DNA of 64,000 bases. Origin: Cristatella mucedo. Its lineage: Eukaryota > Bryozoa > Phylactolaemata > Cristatellidae. A model generated the notes under the pieces. It did not search any database, had not been told where the DNA came from, and was given only the letters and a program-made list of their open reading frames with translations. The stretch's first letter is position 1; the number at the start of each line of letters is the position of its first letter. The stretch lies in contig WPIO01000019.1 of assembly GCA_009760855.2 (NCBI GenBank), positions 3,483,501-3,547,500 of the forward strand, read 5' to 3'. The position numbers and the translations under genes were made by a program. Below, one piece after another: positions 35,780 through 59,300 of this stretch.

Positions 35780-36660
35780 CAACAGTGTCCTCGCTAGTAA
35801 GCAGAACTATCCATTATGGCTCATCTTGAGCATCTTTCATGCACTCACGCAGAACTCTGCGCTCTTCATTTCCAATTGAATTTTGTACCTCGCTCATATA
35901 CCTATGTATAAAAGTCAGAAGTCGAGCTTTAATGAGGTTTGGCCCAGAGTTATTTGATGGTTATGTCAACGACAGAATCTTATAGTTTAGCATGCAAAAG
36001 GCAGACGTGACACTTGAATAAGTGGCTACGATTTATTTCTGTGACTTCCTACACGCAGCAAAATCGCGAGCAGAGATATTCCTTGGTTCGATTGTGTGGC
36101 CTGCGGCAGACAGGGTGACGGCGTAATGCCCCGCGATTATGAACTATGAGCTTGACAGTTGAGATTCGATTGAGAACCATGAGCTTTGCCGCTAAATTGG
36201 GACGCTTATGAAATAGCCACGACAAGACAAGGCTAATATCAGCATTATGTATGGTTGTGTACGATTGTTCACTTGCGAACAATGTCACCGAATTGCCCGG
36301 CCTATATTGTCGTAAGCGCCCACTTCAAGACTGGCTCTCTTTGGTTGTGTCGTTTCTCAGTCCCCTCAGCAATGTCATTGGTTCCGACTGGTATTGCGGT
36401 AGGAAGTTGCCCCCTCGTGCAAGCCCTCCCATCTTTGTCATTGGCGCGTCGCTGTTCCTGGACAGTTAAACAACGGACCGACGATTCCTCACCCCCTCCA
36501 ATGTCTTGTGTTTAGAGTTCCCCAGTATTGCTATTTTTAGCTTCCCGTGTTGTGTGTCTCGCGTCGCTATATTATATATTATAAAGTGGTTACAAATATA
36601 AATATCCTTCCAGCGGCCCTAGCCCAGAGACAGCCGCGTATCTACGGGCCTGCATAACTG
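35780..36660. other. LSM1-PYCR intergenic, left part
   Basis: No exon or named repeat seen. An AT-rich run (TATATTATATATTATAAAG) lies near 36570. The LSM1 promoter is expected here but no element can be pointed out. Confidence 0.4.
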
Positions 36661-36674
36661 GGACGAGCGGAGTT

Positions 36675-37345
36675 CTATGACGAAACATGTACTCTGTAGT
36701 CCCGGTTACAAAGGCAAAGAAAACCTTTGATGAAGCTGTTGATAGATGATCTTTGTCCATTCACGTCAATATTCTGGAGTCTCCCACTGAGATAGGACCT
36801 GAACCACTGCAGAGCAGTGCCAGTGATGCCCAGGCGAGATGAGAGGCACTCTAGAAGAACTTTGTGAGTATCAAAAGCTGCCGAAAGATCGAGCAAAACA
36901 AGCAGAGACACTCTACCCATGTCTGCATTCCTAAGTAGGTCGTTGTATACCCTAAGCAATGCTGACTCTGTGGAGGGATTAGCTCTAAAGCCAGACTGGA
37001 ACTTACTAGCAAGGTGTGAGGTTTCGATATATGAGTTCAGCTGGTCTGCCACGACCCGTTCCAGTGTCTTTGACAAGAATGGTAGAAGGGAGACTGGGCG
37101 GTAGTTGCTTAAGTTCTCTTGATCTAGTATCGCTTTCTTGAGAAGTGGCCTGACTACAGCTTTTTTGAAAGGTGCTGGGACATGACCTGAGGCTAATGAC
37201 ATATTAATGATGTTAGTTATGCATGGCAGCAGCAGATCAATGCAACGTAGGAGCAGGACAGTGGGAATAGGGTCCAGAGGACTTGTTGTCTTCTTTGATT
37301 GAGATACGAACTTTAGGACTAGATCACTAGTGACCAGCCGAAGTG
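36675..37345 (-). mobile_element. L2-like LINE, reverse transcriptase N-terminal part
   Basis: On the minus strand: SPLDPIPT, FKKAVVRPLLKKA, LSNYRPVSLLPFLSKTLERV, SGFRANPSTESALLRVYNDL, LLVLLDLSAAFDT (motif A), WFRSYLSGR. It lies between LSM1 and PYCR. A 175-residue stretch is still open, so this is a relatively young copy. Confidence 0.92.
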
Positions 37346-38499
37346 CAGACGTTGAAGTGTATTTAAGAAGACAGTTGAAGATTCCACCAAAACATTTTCT
37401 GCCACCATCATCTAACGTTTAGACACTTATTCTCCGTCATTTGCAATTACTTGTTAACTTGTGATGAAACATGTCCAATCGAGCATTGGGCGTACACACA
37501 TAAAATGACAAACACTCTGCGAAGAGTGCAAATACTCAAAAGGCTTGGAGATCTGGCTAGAGTGGGTGCGTAGCCTTTATTGCAAGAAAGCGCTAAACAG
37601 CCTTGCGCTAAAAGTGGCGATCGTTTGTTGGTCTCGCGAGCTTAATTCGAGTCGCGGTCTAAAAGAATGTGCGGTGTCCGTTGATATCCCTCCAGAGGCG
37701 AATATTCTTCACTCCCAGCCCAAAATAAGTCTTTTGCAGTCCATTATAGATGCATTAAAAACTCGTCAATCTTAACATCTTTTTACACGCTCTATTTTCA
37801 TTTTAAGTGCCGTAATTATACAAAAAAGTAGTTTGGTGAGTTGTAGGGGTTTTGTCAGTATGAGAGGGAGTAGCAAGGAGTTTTCAGGAAAAATGTACGA
37901 TACATCTTCCCACCAGGATAGCCGAGCGATAGGAAACTATGGGGATAGTTAGAAGCGCGGAAAATCTAGCTTATGCTTTACAAATTTGGTGCTATCAAAA
38001 CAGATTACTTGCATTGCCCACAGTAAGCAACGCACGTTCTTTCGTAGGTATAGGTTGACTCGGGATCAAGGCAGTGAAGGTTGCTTGAGTCAAGAGTCAT
38101 AAACTCACCAGTTTAACAGTCTCGTTATTACGCAGTAAAATCAGTGCTCCAAAAAGTTTATTAAAATTCCCTAATCGGATCCAGAATCTTTAAATTCTAA
38201 AGCTTTATCTTGCTAAGATAATGAAATCTGCCAAAAATTAAACCATTCGATAGCTCTCGCTGGCAAACCCAACGATGCAGTCTGGGTGAAAAAATTTACT
38301 AGGTATCACTCTGCTATTCGAATGTATCGCACTGTCATTCCTTTGCATCAGGAGTCGCTCTGTCATTGGTTGCGCAGGCGTTACGCCGTCCTTCGTTTGA
38401 ATCGGGCATGACACTCTCATTTCTTTGTATTGCTAACCCTCAGTAGTGCCTAGAGTATTTAACCAAAAAGCGCTGAGCATTTAGTTTTGTTTATATTGA
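37346..38499. other. LSM1-PYCR intergenic, right part
   Basis: AT-rich DNA with no recognised exon or repeat. A 76-codon plus frame (37545-37775) has no support. Confidence 0.45.
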
Positions 38500-38735
38500 T
38501 AAATACGGGGCAAGTTTTCATTGGTCAGTTCCCCGGACTTGTAATTTTCTACATTAACCACCCGAGTATCCGCAGCTGTTTGTGGGAGCACGTGGCCCAG
38601 ACGTGTTATGAGTAGGAGGGGCTTCCGGTGCATGGGGAGGGTGCTGAACATCTTGACTGACCTACGACCCCGGCGTCCGCCCCATTGTGAGTCCTGCCGC
38701 CGTCTCAACCAGCCGACGCGCCTAGCATGGCATAA
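38500..38735 (+). promoter_or_regulatory. CpG-rich 5' flank of PYCR (probable promoter)
   Basis: The 230 bp before the PYCR start are visibly richer in CG dinucleotides than the AT-rich DNA on the LSM1 side, and the enrichment continues into intron 1. I see no TATA box at a usual distance. A short upstream ATG at 38728 ends in TAA just before the PYCR ATG. The promoter role is inferred. Confidence 0.35.
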
Positions 38736-49754
<11,019 letters not shown>

Positions 49755-49885
49755 GAGGCTATCCTAATTTATCGCTAGTGACATGGCCTCAGACTTCAAT
49801 GCAATGGCGAGTGTTGGTACTGCCAAAAGCAGACCAGGTGCAGATTGCAAATATTGTATAAATAATATGAGCCATCACGGATAAA

Positions 49886-49891
49886 AATAAA
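49886..49891 (+). terminator. Polyadenylation signal AATAAA for PYCR
   Basis: AATAAA lies 132 bp after the PYCR stop, in an A-rich context (ATAAAAATAAAAG). It sits about 200 bp before the RAD21 stop, which is read from the other strand. Confidence 0.55.
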
Positions 49892-50093
49892 AGTGATGCT
49901 AAGTCTAGAACCTGATGAGGGTCACAATGCAAAATCTCCGACAGTTTTTTCACTACCTGTACAATTATTACACAATGCATACTCAGCTACACCTTTGCCT
50001 TCACGACCTGACAACACAATAGGCACAGTGAACTGGTGGCTGGCTACACTCGTGCCCCTTGCAGAGGCCATGTGACTCGAATTGTATAATAGC

Positions 50094-50363
50094 CTAAAAT
50101 GCTCGGTCGAACTTTTCGCCCTTGGAAAGGATTATGTCATCGTAAGGGCTATCCTGCCGAGCAGTGACCAACTGCTGCTTGCACAGCACAAGAACAGTGT
50201 AAAACTTGGCTGCCACCTGCTTGTGACTATGCTTCTTTACCATGTCTTTGAGGCTGACAGTGTTATGTTTGTCAAAGGATTTCGCCAACGTCGATGCCAT
50301 CTGTAGAGTTCTCTTGTTCAATCGCTTATCTTCACCATCGTCACCATTCTCGCGAACTGAATC
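50094..50363 (-). CDS. RAD21: RAD21 coding exon 10 (winged helix, stop)
   Basis: Eighty-nine residues and stop; acceptor CTGTGCTACAG. It encodes [17 protein letters not shown], then [20 protein letters not shown] and [11 protein letters not shown], the SMC1-binding winged helix. Confidence 0.96.
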   Translation of the reverse strand, partial: DSVRENGDDGEDKRLNKRTLQMASTLAKSFDKHNTVSLKDMVKKHSHKQVAAKFYTVLVLCKQQLVTARQDSPYDDIILSKGEKFDRAF

Positions 50364-53300
50364 CTGTAGCACAGAAAAGGCCACACAGCTTGAAGTAATA
50401 TATTGAAGTGGCAATAACATCTCGTAGCAACCACTAGAGCAAAATATAAATAATTGAATTTATACAGTGCATTTACAAGGCCCGTGCCTGCCTTGCTTGG
50501 CTTCACCAAGTTGATCGTTCTATCAAAGAAGGCAAGTTTGCCCAATGAACGGAATGGTATTTCAAGCTAGGAGCTGAAATGAAAAATTGTCTCTGCTATT
50601 TTCCAAGGGACTACTGGGCCGGATAAAGCAGTCAAAATATAAAATTGCTGTACAGTGATTTTTAGCTTAATAATTTTTATCCAATAATATTCACAACAGC
50701 CTTGAGGCACTAAACTTGTCGATATTTGTTGCCCACTGAAATAATTTCACTCAACACCCTCAGCTATGCACACAAAATGACCACTGACTGACTCACAATG
50801 GTAGGTAGCTAGGCTGCCGGAGATGCAGGCTGGAGGCTACGCACACAGATATACATATGCGGGCGGTTGAGAAAACAGAACACCGGTCACCACTAACCTG
50901 TGAGATCGGGAGTGTGGACAGCTCTGCTGGTAGTTCCACATCGCCATCAGCAGCTACGTCCATCGGCCCGTCCTCCATGCTCTGAGCAGACTGCTCATTT
51001 ACAGGCACGCGGTCCGACGTCTTCTTCCTCTTTTTAAGAGGAGCAACGTCAGGCTCTTCACTTTCCGTTGCCTCAAGAGGTGCTGCTGCAGGCTGCCCAA
51101 TTGACTCATCTTGTTCATCATCCTGTGGACTACTCTGATCACCAGCATCCTCAAACGTGTCTGCAACGCCTGAAAGAAAACACCGAAACGGTCACGAGGG
51201 CCCAATCACACAACACACTACCGTGCATGGCAGCCGCCATAGCACTGCCTTACAACCTGAAGCGTCGCGAGCCATTTCGGGTGGTGAGCCAGGAGAAGCG
51301 GTGGCAGCAGGATGGTCCACTGTACTAGCCAGCTCTTCATCGTCGTCCGCACTTGCTCGTATGGCAATGTTCCTCACAAAAAGCTAAACGGGTAAAAGAA
51401 AAATACAAAGCCCTAACAGGTGGTCGGTAGTGTAGGGATTGCATGACTAGCCATATGTAAGAAGTAGATTTACCAGAAAATAACGTCAAGTCGCAAGCAT
51501 AGACAGTCAAGGCTATGGCTACTTTGCCATAGTCGGTAACAGTATACCACCAGAAACACCACTAAACAACTCAGAAAGACGAGACTCTGCCAAAACTAAT
51601 GCTAAAATGTATCTCTAGAGCTCCAAAGTGCAATAAGAAGCTATTCATGTAAGGCAACTCAAACCAGCAATAGTTAACAATGTCTGTAATCTTACAGGTT
51701 TCGTCCGTGCAAAGACACGACGACACATAACATCCCCAAAGCCGAAGCAACAAGCATAGTCTTCTTAATATATTAAACGAGGTTGGTTAGTATCTTCCCT
51801 ACCTATGCAACTAGTGGCCACAATAAGAATATATCCAAAGATGTAATTAGAATGCCTGCTATCGATTTTAGTGCACCAACTTACTCGTTTTCCGGCTCCT
51901 TGCTTTAGAAAATAAATAGTAATCTCACTCACTCTGGCCCCTTTCAACCGCTCCAAATCAACTTGCAATGCAACGAGTTATAACATGGATATATATAAAT
52001 ATATATATAAACTGTCTTAACATGCTATAAAACGACCTATTATTATAAAGACACATTTGCCCGGAAGTGACTACACAAATATTTAGCCACTGGCCACTAA
52101 TCATTTTGCAGATTCATTTACCTACACCGAAACAGACTGTTCTTGGAGTGACATGTGACTGCAATTAGACTTTCACAAGCATGCTTGTTCAAGTGGTCAG
52201 AAAAATTTATCACGTACGAGGTGGCAGAGGTGAACAGTTCCAGTTGACGTTCACACACACATGACTTTAAAACTATTACCGGACACTAGTCCAGCTGAAG
52301 TCATGCAACATTCAAGTCAGTATTTCAGAAAGATAAGTCTATTTATAGTGTATGTAGCCTGGCATCGTTAGGACCCGGTTTCAAATACACCCTTGTGGGA
52401 CAGCCGAGTTTGTTCAGTCCTTAAGCTACATTAAGGCGCCTGCGACGGTTGGAAGGATGACCCAGTTATTTTGGCAATTTAGCTCAATTTTGGTCAGCTT
52501 TAGTAGATTGAAACAAGAATTCTCTATTTTCACTACTGTCCTTTTTAACTGCCCACTTAAGCTCCGACTCAACTGGGCATTCCGGCTCTAATGCTGAGCT
52601 ATGGTCTATCAAGGCGCCAAATGGGAATTACAATAACTTTGGCTGAATTGCTTTTAGCACGCGATCTCTCACTATTACCGGCAGATGAATAAGTGCTACT
52701 TACAAAAAGTTTTTTGGCTTCACGGCAAGGTGGCAGCAAATTATATATCGTTTTCAGCAGCATCATTTTCAGTACCATGCTATCAGTATGCACGTTAGCA
52801 CTAACCAATTGACATGCTTCCTTTTCAGCCCCTGCAAAGTGCCTAGAAAGAGATTTCGATCTCTTAGAATTATTTACAAATGTCTCATTATTATTGCTAT
52901 TATTATTACGAAATGCCATAAGAAAACTGGATAAACCATGATCCATACTATTTAGGTACTGGTGAGCCGTAATGGCTCACTAGGTAAGGCGGTTGCTTTT
53001 CACGGCCCCTAGGTCGTGGGTTCGAATCCTGCGGTGGGCGATCCTTTATCGCCACTGCAAGCGGTGGTGATAGTCGTAAAAACTCTTCTGTCGCTATACA
53101 AAAAAGGCTGTTAAATCAGCTATTCATTATATTATTGTTATTATTTCTAGCAAACCATTTACTTAAGTATATCATTACATGCATGATCTTGGGTGGTTAT
53201 TTAAAAGAACTACTTAGTGACTTTTAAGACCGACCCTATTCCATCCACAGCTTTATATTTACATGCACTCGCAGTACAGCCCCCTCGCACCTATTAGCCG

Positions 53301-56300
53301 ATATATAGAAAACATAGTATGATCCTCTGATCTCCACCAAACTGCAATGAGATTCGGCTTGGCTAAAAACAGTGACATGCTATAGATTATACGAACATAA
53401 CCAAAGTCGACCTGCCAGCATTCCAGATCCAAATGATACGAATGGTAACACTGAATTCACATCATGTACACACTCTTTGGTGGAAAGCTTTTTATAATCT
53501 GCTGAGTTAAAACAACTAGTGCATGCGACTTAACCAGTGCAATAGGTGCCTTCTCAACGTATCTGTCGTTCCTTTGCAGATCGAACGCAGAATTAACAAA
53601 CATCGAAAAAACTAACGTCTGTACAAAGAAATAAACAGTAAAAGTAGTAACTATCACCAACACACTTTGTGTGATGTTCAAATTGAGCCATAAACTGTAC
53701 CCCTTTCTACAGAACACTGCAAAAACTCAAAAATGACATTTGGAAGATCCAGGGCCACTTGAACCATGCTTCAAATTAAGAAAAAACCTGGGTGTCACTT
53801 CCGATGCTGTCCAAGATCTCAGTATTCACCAGCTATCCCTGCACTTTGATCCGTCCATCGGATCGGTCGATTGTCAAACTCCTAAACTGACTTAGTTGGC
53901 CAAGCAACCAGAGCCCAAAGCCTAAAAGCTTACACAAATAAGTTCATATCTGATGCATCCAAAACTAAACGAATCGGCTATTTACCTTGGAGAGTGCTTT
54001 TGATGACAGAGGCCTCCCAGGCAAAGTAAATAACTTGTTGACACCACCAGTCTCTTTCCAATGTAGCAATCGCTTGGTTGGTGGTGCAAGATCAAGTGTC
54101 GTTACAATATCAACAGTGTCTGACAGTTGAGACTTCATGGCATCACTGGGAATGCTTTTGTCTGAATCAACAATCAACTTCCTTTTACGCTTGGGTCGCC
54201 TCTCAGTTCCTGAAAAGCACGGAAATACGGCCATACATAACCAAAAATGCCACAGCTACGCAATTCGGCTGCCTGGCATGTAAGCTAGCTAATATACAAT
54301 GACATAACCAGGGGTGCAGGTTCTATTGAAAGAGTAAGCCACACATGCAAGCAATTTCTAAAAAAAATCATGGGTGCTAACACCCATGCAAAGAAAGTAC
54401 TATATGTAGCCACCAGACTGCTCCGATGATTTACACTTACCAAAGGTCGACAGATAGTGCAAACTCAATTTTCTTGACATTTCGAGATGACAATTTCATT
54501 CACAGATTTCTATTTAGCCATCTTTTCATTGTTATGTGAAAACAACTGTGACAAAGAAGTCTAACAAGATTTCACCTGGCATTGAAGTGACATCTAGAGG
54601 CTCCAAAGCAAAAGCTTCTTCCTCATCAGTGACTAGCGTCGTCTGATCAATGGTGCTGGGTTGAACAGCTGAAACAACACTTGCCTCGGGTGGTTGAATA
54701 TCTGCAATAAGGAGAAAACTCCTTAAGCATCACTAGATTACAAAAAGGTAAGTATTTTAAAGCATAAGCACAAGGATTGAGCCTACCGTCGGCATGGGTC
54801 CCCTCTTGGTGGCCGTGTGTAAGTTCTTCGGTAATATCCGGTACGGCAGACACTTCATGAGGAGCAGTCTCAAATAGGTGTCCTTCCATGAAATCATTGT
54901 CTGCAAATGATTTTTATCAAGAGAATTTCCACCGAATATTACATGCACTAATACTGATAATAAATCTACATAAGTTGAAAAAACTCCTCTCTGGAAATCT
55001 TACTGAAAAGCACATAAATTAGTTGCTGAATAGATGCACAATTTGAGTATGCATAAGCACACAAAGTACTACTCAGACTGACGAAGCAAACGCTCTGAGC
55101 TATTGGTGGGTTTTTAGCTTCTTGGCATCTTGCGCTTATGACAAAGAGAGCGCAACCTACCAACTGTCTTGTCACAAAGAGATCGCTATTAAGGGTTGTA
55201 CCTAAAAGGCAATTCACAATAAGGCAGCCGTCGTTAAGGTAACAAAATAGGACAAGACTGGCAGCGGACAGTGTAAAAAAAATGCTAGCTGATTCAACAA
55301 CCTCGTTTTGTATAGCGACAGAAGAGCTTTACGGCTATCACCACCGCTTGCAGTGGCGATAAAGAATCGCCCACCGCAGGATTCGAACCCACGACCTCGG
55401 GGCCGAGGTCGTGAAAAGCAAGCACCTTACCTAGTGAGCCATTACGGCAGTGTAGCTCTATATAACAGTGGTAAACCGCATGCATCTAACTGTGTAAAAC
55501 ACTGTTCCAAACACGGTGAAAATGTGCCAAGACACCAGCTTAATATTTGTAAAACAACTTTCTGTTGAGCCATATAAAAGGAGAATAATACTCAATTCAA
55601 GGCAACACTAATGAAAGTCTTACTGAGTCCTTCGTCACCAAATCCATCGTCTCCTGGAGCCTGAGCTAAGTCGACCTCCATGCTCTTCTCAGTTGCCAAA
55701 GAAGTCTTGGACGGTTCAACAGACACAGTGATTTGAGCAACGTCTGAGCTTCTAAAGAGAGAATCCTCTATGTTGGATGCATCCCTGAGAATCTCACGAT
55801 CATCAAAACCAAGATCGCCTGAAAAAATCGCGTGAAACGTAGTATGTAGTCGGAAATATGTTGAAGAAGCATTATGGAAATACTAGAAGTGAGGAGAGCT
55901 TACCGAAGCCATCGTCCGGAATAAATGAGACATGGCCTAGGTCTTCTTTCATAGTTATTTCTTCGGGGCGGCTCTGATTGACAGAGAACTTAGCTTGTAC
56001 CTCGTTCATGCTGAAAAAACCAAAACAAACAGTATAGTGGCTAAATATGTGCACTAAATGCACACATCGAAGATACAACATTAGAACACCATCTGAGTAA
56101 TAAAAGGTTAATATATATATAATGGTAATATTATTAACAAGACATTTTTATTGCACCATAAGTACCGAATATTTCTAGTCTCTTTAAATTCGCCAAAAGT
56201 AATCATAACAATAAGTTAGCGATACAATCCACCGTGTCAACATGTATAAGCTCACAAAGGAGAACTCGGCAAGGATAGAACAAATGCTTCGAGAAAGTGA

Positions 56301-59300
56301 GAGAATGACGCAAGGTCAGAAGGGAACGACTTCCAAGTTTTTGAGCAAGCAAACTGGAGGCATGGTTTCCAAAGTACCTAAGGTTGGTTAGAGGCAAAGC
56401 AAAGTGCGTAGTGTCAGAAGTGTAGGAGGTATAGTGCAAGGCCTCATTAAAAATATTGTGTATAGGTAGGCCAGAGCATGACAATGAAGGGACATTAGAG
56501 AGAATGAAAGAATCTTGATGTCAATATGCTGCTGGATAGTGAGCTAGTTCAGGTTGGTGCGAATTGATGCAACGTGGCGATTGAGATGTTCACGACAGAC
56601 AACCCAAACTGCTGAGTTCTTCAATAACTTAATGTGCCTTACTGCACAGGACCTGGGAATAGTGAGTCACGGAAGTCGAGACGAGATGTCACCAAAGCTT
56701 GCTTTGTTGTGGTATGCCCACATATTTTCAATGGTACATAGCTGACAGTAGGTAGAGTTGACAGAGGAGCTGATGCAATCTTCTAGTGAAAGGTCATTTT
56801 GAAACAGGACACCCAGATTGCAGTTGATATTTACATACTGATGTAAACGCCCCATCCGACCTATCGCATAAGTAGTGCTGCCGGTCAGGCTTGATGATGG
56901 TAGTACATACTTCTGAGTAAATATTGCATTGCATACTAACGTCCTAGTGTTATATTAAAGTTCCAGTATTGTCTAGTGAATAGCATTAGTACAGTACAGC
57001 TTGTAACCATTAAAATTAAACAATATTATGAAGCAAAATAACTTGTAGGGCACTATATTATCCATAGCTAAGAGTCAAGAACATTTCTGTACAAATAGTT
57101 AGTAGGGCCTTTGGTACTTACTCCACTTCGAAGTCGGCAAAATTGGTGTCAAAATCATGAAAACTCTCAGGTAAGGTGACAGCAGCAATAGCAGCCTCCC
57201 TGTTGTTCTCAGGCAGATCAACAGCATCTGGACGGAAGGCCATTTTAATCTTAACGAATGCTTCGTTGCAATCCGTTAGAAGATACTTAGCTTTCCGTGA
57301 ATAGATCCTGACCACTCCTAGCAGCAGATGACCCGATGTTCTCAGGGCCATTTTAACCTAAAATTAAACACTTATGTAAAGACATAACAGGCAAGCTAGC
57401 AAGCCTATATAGCAAATGAAGGACCAGTTATTCTAAATAGTTGTGGGCATACCTCTAATGCTGTGTAGTGAATTTGACTTGTTCGACATTAACGATTATG
57501 CAAACCATTTTCACTCAAAAGAATGGCACGTGCCAAAGAAAACCCTTAAGGATTCTCTCGGATATGTAAAAAAAAATACTAGCTGATTTAACAGCCTTTT
57601 TGTGTAGCGACAGAAGAGCCTTTACGGCTGCCACCACTGCTTGCAGTGGCATTCGTGACATCCCGTCTCGACTTCTGCAACTCACTGCTTACTGGCCTAC
57701 CAGCATGTGCGATCAGGCGATTGCAGCTGGTGCAAAATAACTTGTAGGACACTAACTCTGCAGCTAGGCTTGTCTGCCGTGAGCGTCGCAGTTGCCACAT
57801 TACTCCACTTCTCGCCGACCTGCACTGGCTACCAGTCAAGCAACGGATTGACTTCAAGGTTTTGTCGCTCACTTTTAGGTCCCTTCATTCTATGGCTCCA
57901 GCCTATCTGTCAGACATACTACCCCATCAGGCCAAGCATCGTACCACCCACTTTTCGGAATCCAACAGTCTAGAAATACCTCATACAAACCTTAAATCTT
58001 TTGAAGACCGTGCATTTAGTTCATATGCTCCCAAAGCCTGGAACTCCCTCCCGACTTGCGTCAGAACATCCCCTGACCTGACCACATTTAAAAGGAACTT
58101 AAAAACACACCTATTTAGGACAGCATTTAGTGGGTCCCTGTGATTCGTCCTTGGTGTGCTTATGCGTGCTGACACTGTGCATGCTGCCACTAACCACGTT
58201 TGCATGCTGACCCTGTGCATGAGCCGTGATGGCACACTAGGTAAGGCGGTTGCTTTCACGACCTCGGTCCCGAGGTCGTGGGTTCGATTCCTGCAGTGGG
58301 CGATTCTTTATCGCCACTGCAAGCGGTGGTGATAGCCGTAAAGGCTCTTCTGTCGCTATACAAAAAGAGGCTGTTTAATCAGCTAGGATTTTTTTAACCA
58401 TATTATTCATTTCGTTTGTTTTTCAAGCATGATTTTACTTACCATTCAATTGCATTTCACTTTACAGCAAATGTAAAGCGCCTAGAGAGAGATTAAGTTC
58501 TCTGAGGGCGTTTTATCAAGTGAATTATTATTATTATTATTAATAAAGGATCGCCCACTGCAGGATTCGAACCCACGACCTCGGGACCTCGGTCGTGAAA
58601 AGCAACCGCCTTACCTAGTGTGCCATCACGGCTCACCAATATACAGGTAAGCTCACACGGTAAAGACAAAAACGGGAGAAATTCATTTGACAGCTGCATG
58701 CAATTAAGTCATTACTGCACCAGCTATGGTGCATGCCTTAGCAAGAGTGCCTTCTTTCCGGAAAAGGCATTTTCGACTATTCCTTACAGCGCAAAACTAC
58801 GTCTGAAGATACTTTGAGTACAAAGTATACCTTCAGAATCTGCCTGCACCTAAAGAGAAAATCAGGACAGCAAAGAGTTTTGATACACTAATCACTACGA
58901 TTGGCTACGAAACATGTAGCACTCAAAAAAAGGATACCCACAAAGAATCAGAGGTACACATCATGGGACTACCTGGGACCAGTAAGTGGTACAGAGAAGT
59001 GAAGAACATACCCGAGAAACCAAGTAGCAGCATAATTAAAATAAAAACAATGCATTTGCATATCACCCTATCTCTTTCAAGGCACTTCACATGGGCTGGA
59101 AATGAAGAAAGGAATGGCACACGATTACGGTAAAGGCAATAACAACATCTAGCAATTCAGGATAGGCTTAGCTCATGATCACAGGCAACCAGAACATTCA
59201 GCAGAGAAGACTGAAAGATCCCATACACCCTAATACACATGAAGCATGTCACATACAAAGTTAGTTTCATTGTTGTTCGTGATACCAAACAATGCTATAT

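Noticed and set aside
36675-37202. 175-residue frame as a host gene
   Set aside because: It carries reverse transcriptase motifs of an L2-like LINE.
51893-51968. Minus-strand peptide [19 protein letters not shown] with splice-like edges, considered as a RAD21 exon
   Set aside because: Its phase does not fit between exons 7 and 8, and the rest of the gene is complete without it. It could still be a rare alternative exon.
52599-52946. Minus-strand frame ending CREAKKLF with a good donor GTAAGT, considered as a RAD21 exon between exons 7 and 8
   Set aside because: No acceptor in the right phase, and exon 7 joins exon 8 (ALSK-LFVRN) in frame without it. Most of it overlaps a LINE tail.
52966-53040. 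tRNA gene suggested by a perfect B box and an A-box-like head
   Set aside because: The same sequence recurs more than ten times with a common 3' body, and no full cloverleaf can be drawn. It is a SINE head.
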